From: Bacteroidota bacterium
GTDB lineage: Bacteria; Bacteroidota; Ignavibacteria; Ignavibacteriales; Melioribacteraceae
DNA length: 64,000 nt
Assembly (NCBI GenBank): GCA_023397505.1
Contig: JAEWUC010000005.1
Coordinates: forward strand, 248,001 to 312,000
Direction of reading: 5' to 3'
A program made the translations under genes and the position numbers. Below are positions 26,251 to 34,532 of this stretch, piece by piece; the stretch's first letter is position 1; each line of letters starts with the position of its first letter. Below the pieces are notes generated by a model that was not told the DNA's origin, did not search any database, and saw only the letters and a list, made by a program, of their open reading frames with translations.

Positions 26251-28593
26251 TTATTTAGCCCAGGCTTCACCTTCAGATGTTCTTCTCCATTTAAAATATT
26301 CATCCAATACTTTAAGCGCTTCGGCACTCGGCACCTGTCCAGTGTGGGGTGTCTGACCGAAATACATAACTGTAGGATTATCATCGCTGAAGGGTGGCCA
26401 GTTCGGAACACCTTTACTGTTCGGATCTCCGTACTTGGCAAAGTTTGTCCAGTATGTGGCCATAGCTTCAGAAATATCAAAATCGGTTTTTGATATTTGC
26501 GGATCTGTCGTATTTAAATGTTTGAAGACATATGCAACATCCTGACCATGCGGCGAACCATGTCCATACTTTGGTGAATCTTCCGGGTATTCCGGGTGTT
26601 GATCGAAATAATAATAGAAAGCTTTCGCTTTTCCCATTTTTGATTGAAGCCGTGCCCAACTCCATGTTTGCCATCCGAATGCCGCATCACGCGCCAAGTC
26701 GCGGGCGGTTTTGGGTACTGTGTTCAAACCTACAGGATAAGCTTTGATAAGATCATCGGCAAATTTTCCATAACGCATCTTAACTCCTGCGATATAATCC
26801 TCGGGAGTTTTAGGTGGGCTAAAACTTAACCCTTCGTCGGAATTGTAGCCAACTAAAATCGGTAAGTCGTTGAATTTTCCTGCTTCATATAATTTATATT
26901 GATCGTCGGGAATTATGTAACCGTCAACAATAGGCCAGGCCATACCTTTACCGAAACCGCCTTTCGGCAATTTATCGGCAGGTATTTTTCGTAATTCTGC
27001 AATTGATGAAACACCTGCACTCTCAACATATGCTTGCCCGTCGCGTTCTGCAACAGATAAAAGTTTCATATTCTCGCCGGGATAAGTTGTTGGGCGCGAA
27101 GGTCCGAATGAACCGCCGCTTTGAGAAATTGCACCGTGGAATAATCCTTTTGCCAAAGGCGATGCACACAACATACTGACTGCGATACCCCCGGCAGATT
27201 CACCGAAAATTGTAACCTTGTTTGGGTCGCCTCCGAATACTGAAATATTTTTCTGAATCCATTGTAATCCTGCGATCATATCGAGCAACCCATAGTTGCC
27301 TGAAACATGATTTGGATTTTCAGCGCTCAATTCGGGGTGAGCTAAAAATCCAAGATGACCAACACGGTAGGCAATGCTAACAAGCACAACACCTTTCTCT
27401 GCAAGATTTTCCCCGCTGTAATTTGGTTCTGAAGTTGCCCCACCGTTGAACCCCCCGCCGTAAATCCAAACAAGAACGGGAATCTTTTCATTCTTAAGTC
27501 TAGCTGGAGTCCAAACATTTAAATAGAGACAATCTTCACTTTTGCCTTCCGGCGAACCCCATGCCTGTACAGGATCAGGTCCGAATTTATCAGCTTGTCG
27601 AACACCTTCCCATTTGGCGGCAGGTTGAGGAGAGCGCCAACGAAGATCACCAATCGGCGGTGCAGCGAACGGAATACCTCTATAAACTGTTAATCCATCT
27701 TCATATCTTCCCTGCACAAATCCTTCTTCAACTTTAACAGGTTCGGGTTTGGGAATTTCATGTCCCAACAACGACAGCATTTTTTCGGCATATCGAAATC
27801 CGAGTTTTCTGTAACCTTCCGGTTTGAAATGCAAATGATCCGGTCTCGAAGCACATCCCTTTGAAGAAATAACATACGAGTTGGAGAGAACTTCCGGCAG
27901 TTTCGCAATAATTTGATTCATCGCTCCACAAGCCCCGCCCTGATCCGCATTTACGGTTTCACCCGCAAGAAGAGGAACAGATTCGGCGTTGAGATTTAAA
28001 TCCTTAATTAGATCGCTATAAATTTTCTTTACCTTCAAAGTCCATGTGCTGTCGTTTGGATTTGATTCACCCTGGTGCAAAAGCATGCCTTTAATAACAC
28101 CATCCTTCTGAGCCAGCTTTGCCATATCAACAAGGTATTGGTACGGGTTGCCATTATATTCTTTAATAATGTTTGTCATCCACACCGGCGCGGTTGAAGC
28201 ATAAGTTTGGAAATTATCTTTATCGAATAATTCAATTTTACATCCTGCTACGGATACATTTACAACTCCCACTTTTATGTTTTTAGGAAGGTTGGCAATC
28301 ATTGTTCTTCCAAAATAGTCGGCAGGACTAATTCCACATGAAGGACGGCATAATGGAGGAACTGCTGTGTACCAATTTCCTTTTTTTCTTCCAAGCTGCG
28401 GAAAATCAACTGCTGCCAACACTTGGAAGCGGTCGTCAACATTCAACTTATCCTGTTCTTCAATACCGGGAAACCCTTCGGAATTTGACTGCCCAAAACA
28501 AAGAAATATATAAAAGTTCGGATCTTGTGCGAAAATTTTTGCGCTCGTTAAAAGAACTCCGAACAATGCTATCATAAAAAACTTATTCTTCAT
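26251..28593 (-). CDS. two-domain esterase: SASA/SGNH hydrolase fused to type-B carboxylesterase
   Basis: 780 residues with signal peptide (to about 22, KIFAQ). Domain 1 (about 26-280) is a SASA-like SGNH hydrolase: FGQSNSEG with S36, LLHQGESNPND, and the D252-x-x-H255 end motif (PDHLHF). Domain 2 (about 285-780) is a complete type-B carboxylesterase: GIPFAAPP, SEDCLYLNVW, YGGGFNGG, nucleophile G-E-S466-A-G, acid in NSDEGLSF, and histidine in GSPHGQDVAYVF. Both active sites appear intact, so one protein could remove two kinds of ester (for example acetyl and aromatic acyl). Ends 46 bases before the next esterase start. Confidence 0.88.
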   Translation of the reverse strand: MKNKFFMIALFGVLLTSAKIFAQDPNFYIFLCFGQSNSEGFPGIEEQDKLNVDDRFQVLAAVDFPQLGRKKGNWYTAVPPLCRPSCGISPADYFGRTMIANLPKNIKVGVVNVSVAGCKIELFDKDNFQTYASTAPVWMTNIIKEYNGNPYQYLVDMAKLAQKDGVIKGMLLHQGESNPNDSTWTLKVKKIYSDLIKDLNLNAESVPLLAGETVNADQGGACGAMNQIIAKLPEVLSNSYVISSKGCASRPDHLHFKPEGYRKLGFRYAEKMLSLLGHEIPKPEPVKVEEGFVQGRYEDGLTVYRGIPFAAPPIGDLRWRSPQPAAKWEGVRQADKFGPDPVQAWGSPEGKSEDCLYLNVWTPARLKNEKIPVLVWIYGGGFNGGATSEPNYSGENLAEKGVVLVSIAYRVGHLGFLAHPELSAENPNHVSGNYGLLDMIAGLQWIQKNISVFGGDPNKVTIFGESAGGIAVSMLCASPLAKGLFHGAISQSGGSFGPSRPTTYPGENMKLLSVAERDGQAYVESAGVSSIAELRKIPADKLPKGGFGKGMAWPIVDGYIIPDDQYKLYEAGKFNDLPILVGYNSDEGLSFSPPKTPEDYIAGVKMRYGKFADDLIKAYPVGLNTVPKTARDLARDAAFGWQTWSWARLQSKMGKAKAFYYYFDQHPEYPEDSPKYGHGSPHGQDVAYVFKHLNTTDPQISKTDFDISEAMATYWTNFAKYGDPNSKGVPNWPPFSDDNPTVMYFGQTPHTGQVPSAEALKVLDEYFKWRRTSEGEAWAK

Positions 28594-28686
28594 TTTTACT
28601 CTCTTATATAATTTTCACAAATCCAGTTCGACTTAATAACGAACAAATCCGAACTTTTATTTATTACAAATATTTATTACAAAATT

Positions 28687-29319
28687 CTACTGATTTACTC
28701 TGGTTAATTTCATTACCATTTCCTGATCCATAACAACAGCTTTTAATTCAATTGAATCGTCATCGAGATATTTGCAGTTATGAACGATTTTCATTCCCTG
28801 CATTTCTACATCGAATGAAAAATCATTTCCATTAACTGTTCCGTTTGTCAAATCAATTTCGCCCATTGCAGAAGAATTTTTGCCTGTTAATTTGTTGCCG
28901 TCAACGGCAAATGTAAATGTAAGTTCCATATCACCCTGCGGACTACTAATCGTACCAATCCATTTACCATCGATTTTGGATTTATCCGAAACCCTGCTTA
29001 ATTCCATAGGTTGGTCAATCATAGGTAAACTTAATTTAATAATATTTCCATTTAGAACACCGGTATGGCTAATAACTTGTCCATTAAAACTAATATCAAA
29101 TGAAAATTCATTTCCGTTCACCTTTCCGTTTTCAAGTTGGATTGTTCCCATAGGGGATGAAACATCACCGCTCAAAACCGCAGCATCTGTTTTGAAATTA
29201 TAAGTTAATTCTAAAGTCCCGTTTGGTGAATCCATTTTGCCAACCCATTTACCGTCGAGAGTTTGAGCATTAATTGTTAGACCAACCAGCAGTAACAGAA
29301 TTGTAATAATTGTTTTCAT
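28687..29319 (-). CDS. secreted protein of two tandem ~95-residue beta domains
   Basis: 210 residues, signal peptide to about 18 (INAQ), start set by GGAGCTGCT. The mature part is an internal duplication: residues about 19-112 (DGKWVGKMDSPNGTLELTY ... MELSRV) and 114-210 (DGKWIGTISSPQGDMELTF ... MKLTRV) are clearly alike. The all-beta pattern suggests a small lipocalin-like or streptavidin-like barrel. No catalytic motif is visible. It may be a binding or structural accessory of the cluster; function unknown. Confidence 0.8.
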   Translation of the reverse strand: MKTIITILLLLVGLTINAQTLDGKWVGKMDSPNGTLELTYNFKTDAAVLSGDVSSPMGTIQLENGKVNGNEFSFDISFNGQVISHTGVLNGNIIKLSLPMIDQPMELSRVSDKSKIDGKWIGTISSPQGDMELTFTFAVDGNKLTGKNSSAMGEIDLTNGTVNGNDFSFDVEMQGMKIVHNCKYLDDDSIELKAVVMDQEMVMKLTRVNQ

Positions 29320-29397
29320 AGCAGCTCCTACATTATTAGTTAGTTATTGATGCAAAAATTTAATTTAGCATCCTCTATAATTTAATTCCCGAATTTA

Positions 29398-30534
29398 TTA
29401 CGGATAAAACCTCGGTCCGAGTACAAGTTTATCGCCCGAGTCGTCTATTTCATAAAATCTCGGTTTCCGTGGTCCGTCGCCTTCGGCATGGTGAATAACA
29501 AGCAAACGTTTTCCCTCAAATGTTGTAAACATCATCCCGTGCCCCGAATTGTTTGCAACTAAAGGTTTTTCTTCCTGTATCCATGGACCTTCAATATTTC
29601 CAGATTCGGAATAAGCAACTCCTTGTAAATATCTCTCGGCGCCCCAGCTTGACCACAACATTCCAAGTTTTCCTGTTCCCGTTCTGAAAAGTTCAGGACC
29701 ATCAGTAACCCAGCCCGGAATTTTTAAACCGTATGTCATTTCTCCGTTTCCAACCATTTCAAGAGCCCACGGGGCTTCGCTTGCACGGAAAAGAACTATT
29801 GGTTCTGTAATTGTTTTACTAAGATCGGGCGAAAGTTTAACATATTCCATAGTGCCGTCGAATGTTTGCATCCATTCACGAACAAAAACAAAATAGGGAA
29901 TACCGTTTTCATACCAGATAGTACCGTCGATAATGTCCCAGCTGTGAGGGAGATAGTCGTAATTTGGATCGGGATTAAAATGTTTATAAGGACCTTCAGC
30001 TTTATCTGAAACTAAAATCATTGTTTGATGACGATAAACGTTGTATCTGCGCGGGATAACATCAACAAGTTCTTTTCTATCTCCAAAAGTTGCAGCATAA
30101 TAATATTTACCATTGACATAATGAATTTCTGCAGCAGCAACAAAGTTGATGCCTTCCATCCATGTTCCGGTAACATCATATGCGCCGTAAGGTCCCGTCC
30201 AATTTTTTAGGTCTTTGCTTTTGTAAATACATCCGCCGCTGCTTGTTAAATAATATGTTTTAGTAGCATCGTCTGCAAGGATATACGGATCGCTCATATT
30301 CAAGGAATCTATAACAGTTGTAACAATATCGCGTGGGTCGGTTACACTTGCGCTTATTCTTGGTCTCCTCGGCGCATTTGGATTAGTTGAGGGCATGCCA
30401 AATCCCTTGGAACCCGGAGGAGCCGGAATCGTGACTGTCGGGACAAGCTGTTTTTTTTCTGCTGTTTGAGCTATAGTTGTTTGTACTGAATAAAAAAACA
30501 CAAGAACTACAGCTATAATAGTAATGTTCTTCAT
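29398..30534 (-). CDS. secreted GH43-like glycosidase (sister of 31638-32759)
   Basis: 378 residues, signal peptide to about 22, start preceded by AAAGGAAACAA. A single five-bladed propeller beginning after a proline-rich linker; base candidate D82 in MSDPYILADDATKTYYLTS, with a DIIDGTIW segment for the second Asp and a glutamate in ALEMVGNGEMTYGLK or DGPELFRT for the acid. Closely similar in order and wording to the 31638 gene. Likely an arabinofuranosidase- or xylosidase-type enzyme, subfamily not assigned. Confidence 0.85.
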   Translation of the reverse strand: MKNITIIAVVLVFFYSVQTTIAQTAEKKQLVPTVTIPAPPGSKGFGMPSTNPNAPRRPRISASVTDPRDIVTTVIDSLNMSDPYILADDATKTYYLTSSGGCIYKSKDLKNWTGPYGAYDVTGTWMEGINFVAAAEIHYVNGKYYYAATFGDRKELVDVIPRRYNVYRHQTMILVSDKAEGPYKHFNPDPNYDYLPHSWDIIDGTIWYENGIPYFVFVREWMQTFDGTMEYVKLSPDLSKTITEPIVLFRASEAPWALEMVGNGEMTYGLKIPGWVTDGPELFRTGTGKLGMLWSSWGAERYLQGVAYSESGNIEGPWIQEEKPLVANNSGHGMMFTTFEGKRLLVIHHAEGDGPRKPRFYEIDDSGDKLVLGPRFYP

Positions 30535-30636
30535 ATAATTGTTTCCTTTTTAAAACGTTAATCTTTTTGTTACATATGCGGCATAAACAATAATATAATT
30601 ATTTACATTTTTATTTTATAATTCTCCTTCTCATAA

Positions 30637-30671
30637 AATCCGGCAGTTGAACAAATTTTTGAAGCCGGATT
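30637..30671 (-). terminator. weak hairpin downstream of the truncated esterase
   Basis: On the minus strand AATCCGGC (30671-30664) pairs with GCCGGATT (30644-30637) around a 19-base loop and continues into TTATG. It lies 10 bases after the 30682 gene's stop codon. The short T tract makes it a weak terminator candidate. Confidence 0.4.
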
Positions 30672-30681
30672 ATTATTTATT

Positions 30682-31602
30682 TCAAAAGCCCATTTCTTTT
30701 TTTAGAAATTGCATCTGTACACTATGAGCTTCATTGTTGAGATGACCAAGTTCGGGATAAATTTTAAAACTTTTTTGTGCAGAGATTCTATTTTTTTCAG
30801 GTGAAAGTGTGAACCATCTTACATCGGATGAATACCCGCCGTCATTCATAATTACAATACATTCATAAAATCCCGGTTTGGTAATAACGTCGTTAAAATC
30901 AAATCGTAAATTATTTTCTCCTTTTTCAACATCGTATTCTTTTTGAATGAAGGATTGATGAAAATCATTTACAATCGATAATTTGATTTTACCTTTAACG
31001 GCGGCATTGTATTTTATGTTGAATGAATTTGCGTCTTCAACAAAATAAAGATGATCCGCAGCCGGAATTTCTATTTTGATTTCCGAATTTAATTTAGATC
31101 CGTTCGGCGTTATGCTGCAATGATTACAGCTTATTCCGCCTGTGTACGAAAGATTCGAAATGAAGATTGTTATTCTATTTTGTTTCCCTTTTAAAAGGCA
31201 ACCTTCGGGAAGACTGAATTCGGTTTTCGCCCCGCGGTTGGACCAAAATTGATTGGGTAAATTCCCGCCGATAAATTTTCCATTAATATAGATGCTTTTA
31301 ATATCGCATTGAAGACTGATCGAAAGAATTAACTTTGAGCCGGCTAAATCATCCGGCACCGAAAAATCATTTACAATGCAGCCGTCGCCGTCCATCCAGA
31401 AATAGTCTTGCCGTTCCCATGATAACAACAGATTTACATCCTTCCAATCTGCAGTATTAATTTGGTTCACATTTGTTTCGGAAGTACCGGTAAAACTAAT
31501 TTTCCAAATAGGCGATAATAAATTTTGCGCAGAAATACCGGTTGATAGAAATAATTGAAGCGTTATAAATAAAATTATTTTTTTCATAATCTGAAAACTC
31601 AT
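30682..31602 (-). pseudogene. acetylxylan esterase lacking its catalytic core (in-frame internal deletion)
   Basis: An intact 306-codon frame with signal peptide (to about 25; a second ATG at 31587 is equally good as start). Residues 26-270 carry two beta-sandwich domains like those before the hydrolase in Bacteroidota acetylxylan esterases (SIYINGKFIGG, NLRFDFNDVITKPGFYEC, RWFTLSPEK). Where the alpha/beta hydrolase should begin, the sequence passes directly to what resembles the last 30 residues of that hydrolase: KSFKIYPELGHLNNEAHSVQ, with the final catalytic-type histidine. The nucleophile elbow and most of the hydrolase, some 300 residues, are missing. It may be a dead gene or a surviving non-catalytic binding protein. 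It is framed by the two sister GH43 genes. Confidence 0.6.
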
Positions 31603-31637
31603 CAGCTTGTGAATTGTATTTATACAATCATTATTAA

Positions 31638-32759
31638 TTAAGGATTATATCTTGCCCCAAGTATCAATTTATCGCCGGAATCATCTATCTCGTAAATCTG
31701 TGGTTTACGCGGACCATTCCCTTCTGCATGATGAATGATTAATAGACGTTTCCCTTCGAATGTATAAAACAACATTCCGTGCCCTGAGTTATCATCTTTT
31801 AAAGGTTTATCATCCTGAATCCATGGACCGCGAATTGTACCTGATTCAGAATAAGCTACGCCTTGTAAATATCTATTCACCCCCCAGGTTGCCCATAACA
31901 TTCCCAGTTTTCCTGTTTGTGTTCTGAAGAGTTGAGGTCCGTCTGTTACCCAACCCGGCATTTTCATTCCAAACGTCGCTTCACCTATGCTATTCATCTC
32001 TTTACACCATGAAGCTTCACTTGCCCTGAATATTGTAGTTGGCTCTGCGGTGCGGTGTGTAAGGTCTTTCGAGAGCGGCATAAAATCCATAGTCCCATCA
32101 ATTATTTGAGTCCACTCATGAACAAATACCATATAGGTTGTATCATTCTCCGTATATAGTGTACCATCAATTATGTCCCAATCCTCAGGACCGAGACAAA
32201 AATCATACTCTTTTACTAACGGCGTGAAAGGGCCTTCGGGGGAATCGGCTACTAAGAGTTGTGTCTGATTAGTTGGCACGTTGTAACGGCGAGGAATATT
32301 TTCGATTAGGTTATTATGGTCATTCCATGTGCCGGCTAAATAATATTTATTACCGATATGATGAATCTCGGCAGCAGCTACCCATTGTCCGTCCATCCAT
32401 GTTCCGGTCAAATCAATAATTTTATATGGACCAGTCCACATTCTTAAATCTGAACTTTTATAAAGACGACCGCCGGTACCGGTCAGGTAATAAGTTTTTG
32501 TATTCTTATCAGGAAAAATATAAGGGTCACTCATTCTAATCGAGTCTAAAGGAACTGTTTGAATTTTTGGTTCAGGAAATTGTCTTCTCATAATTGGATT
32601 TGTCCCGGTTGGTGGAGCACCGCCGAAATTTTTCTGTCCGGGATCGGCAAGCGGGGCTTGTTCTCCGCGAACAACTTTCTTCTTTTCTTTTGTTTGAGAC
32701 AAAGTCGGAACTGAAAAACACATTAACGATAATAAAATAAGTAGGGTAATTTTTTTCAT
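31638..32759 (-). CDS. secreted GH43-like glycosidase (sister of 29398-30534)
   Basis: 373 residues, signal peptide to about 22 (TLSQ), start set by AAGGAATTAG. Same layout as the 29398 gene: proline/glycine-rich linker, base candidate D78 in MSDPYIFPDKNTKTYYLTG, a DIIDGTLY blade, DGPQLFRTQTGKLGMLW, and a near-identical C-terminal end (YEIDDSGDKLILGARY). The pair likely arose by duplication, with the broken esterase now between them. Small active-site differences may split substrate range. Confidence 0.85.
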   Translation of the reverse strand: MKKITLLILLSLMCFSVPTLSQTKEKKKVVRGEQAPLADPGQKNFGGAPPTGTNPIMRRQFPEPKIQTVPLDSIRMSDPYIFPDKNTKTYYLTGTGGRLYKSSDLRMWTGPYKIIDLTGTWMDGQWVAAAEIHHIGNKYYLAGTWNDHNNLIENIPRRYNVPTNQTQLLVADSPEGPFTPLVKEYDFCLGPEDWDIIDGTLYTENDTTYMVFVHEWTQIIDGTMDFMPLSKDLTHRTAEPTTIFRASEASWCKEMNSIGEATFGMKMPGWVTDGPQLFRTQTGKLGMLWATWGVNRYLQGVAYSESGTIRGPWIQDDKPLKDDNSGHGMLFYTFEGKRLLIIHHAEGNGPRKPQIYEIDDSGDKLILGARYNP

Positions 32760-32925
32760 GATTCTAATTCCTTAATTAAACTTGTAATGGCTTATCAACT
32801 GAAAATATTAGTAAAAATACTATTCATGTTAATCAAAAATTATTTGTGATAGACTTGAATAAATTGACGGTTTATCACAATAAAAAGGATTAACGTTTTT
32901 GATCGTATAATTTCCATCAGAATAT

Positions 32926-34122
32926 TTATTTAAATAATTTTGGTGCAAATTCATTTAGTGCACGGCGCCATGTTAGCCATTCATGAGCGGTACCTTGTGA
33001 TTCATGATAAATAATATTCTTAATACCATGATCTTTGAGCGCATCAACCGCTTCCTTGGGAGTGCGTTCTTCGGTTCCGGTACTGATGAACAACAAATTC
33101 ATTTTTTTGTTGAATGATTCTGCATCCTTGAAAACACCGTTAAATGATGTTTCAACCAAGGTTTTCATGTTGGGCTGAGCAGCATTATTTCCTCCCATCC
33201 TCATACCCATAAAAAATCCGCTGAATGTGCCCATCCATGCAAATTTATCCATGTTTGCAAAAACAGTCTGCGTAGTTTGAAAACCGCCTCTTGATAATCC
33301 TGCCATCGCTCTGTTTTGTCTGTCATTCTTCGTGCGAAAAGTCTTTTCAATAAACGGCATTAAATCCTTAACATATATTTGGGTAACGTCGTTTGTAGAT
33401 GCTTGACGAACATCCGAGTTTGTTTTTATATCACCGCAGTCCATTACTACAATCATAGGAACTGCTTTACCCGAATTAATTAAACCATCCATGATATTGC
33501 CCATGTGTCCCTGGTTGGACCAACCGTTTTCATCTTCGCCCCAACCGTGTAAGAGATAAAGAACCGGGTATTTCTTTTTGGGATTTTTTTCATACTCGGC
33601 CGGTACATAAACATTACAATGACGTTCCAAACCATTAATAGCCGACCAATAATAAATGGAACGAACCTGTCCATGCGGTATATCTTTATTGAATCTGTAA
33701 TAATCGCCTTCCGGTCCTTCAGGTATTTCAATACCGGAAGATTCCCAGTTACTCCCAAAATAAGCTTCGGTATTCCTGTCCATTACGGCAACACTATCTA
33801 TTAAAATAGAATAGTAATGGAAACCGACAACTTGAGGGTCGGAGGTGCAAGTCCATACACCTTTTTCATCTTTAGTCATATTATATTTCTTATTGCTTAG
33901 ATCCACCTGCACTATTTGTGCGTGTGGAGCAACCACTTTGAAAATTGCCTGTCTTGTTTTAGCATTAACAGCAGGATAGCGGGCAAGAAAAATATTACAA
34001 GAAGAAGGCTTAAAACCTTCAGGAAGCGGTTCTTCCTGTTGACCCCGCTGAATACCGGCAAACTGTGCATATGTTGCACTACAAATTAAAACTACAAATA
34101 AAACGGTTATTACTTTTTTCAT
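32926..34122 (-). CDS. secreted CE1-family esterase with N-terminal E-set domain (copy 3)
   Basis: 398 residues, signal peptide to about 20 (TYAQ), GGGGACCC upstream. E-set sandwich about 45-145, hydrolase 160-398 with LLHGWGEDENGW, nucleophile S277 in GLSRGGFQT, and a histidine in QGTAHEWLTWRR. It resembles the 52268 copy more than the 21752-type copies in its N-terminal domain and its final HEW rather than HTWMN motif. Feruloyl or acetyl esterase activity is likely. Confidence 0.9.
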   Translation of the reverse strand: MKKVITVLFVVLICSATYAQFAGIQRGQQEEPLPEGFKPSSCNIFLARYPAVNAKTRQAIFKVVAPHAQIVQVDLSNKKYNMTKDEKGVWTCTSDPQVVGFHYYSILIDSVAVMDRNTEAYFGSNWESSGIEIPEGPEGDYYRFNKDIPHGQVRSIYYWSAINGLERHCNVYVPAEYEKNPKKKYPVLYLLHGWGEDENGWSNQGHMGNIMDGLINSGKAVPMIVVMDCGDIKTNSDVRQASTNDVTQIYVKDLMPFIEKTFRTKNDRQNRAMAGLSRGGFQTTQTVFANMDKFAWMGTFSGFFMGMRMGGNNAAQPNMKTLVETSFNGVFKDAESFNKKMNLLFISTGTEERTPKEAVDALKDHGIKNIIYHESQGTAHEWLTWRRALNEFAPKLFK

Positions 34123-34532
34123 ATCATGGGTCCCCTTTTTATTAAATGATTTTTAATTAACAATTGTGTTAATAAAAGATTGTTGTTCAATAACTTCCCG
34201 ATGTAACAATCTTATTCTTATAGTTTGCACACATTAATCAACGACTTAACAATCAAAATGTTTAAGACAACGACGGTTATAATTATTGATTATTTTTCTC
34301 GCACAAATATCAATTAAATTAATTACGCCATTTTTGATTCTTTCATCTTATTTCTCAATACTATGCAACAATAAATTTCTTAGAATACATTTTACACATA
34401 AAGCCTTCTATCAATTAATTAGTTTATTATCATTAGATAAAAGAATACTAAAAAAATCTATTCATTTGATAATTTAATAAATACATAATCCATGTATTAT
34501 CAATTAACGAAAGCTACTATGATTAAATTAAT
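34123..34532. other. 410-base AT-rich gap without recognisable gene
   Basis: Between the giant GH3 gene (stop at 34533) and the CE1 gene (start at 34122). Very AT-rich, with short open stretches in all frames but no convincing ribosome site, motif or relic. It most likely holds the promoter for the esterase gene and a transcript end for GH3. Confidence 0.5.

Noticed and set aside
26205..26480. N-terminal extension of the carboxylesterase frame into the SASA fusion gene
   Set aside because: The extension overlaps the preceding gene in another frame and removes the signal peptide from the N-terminus.
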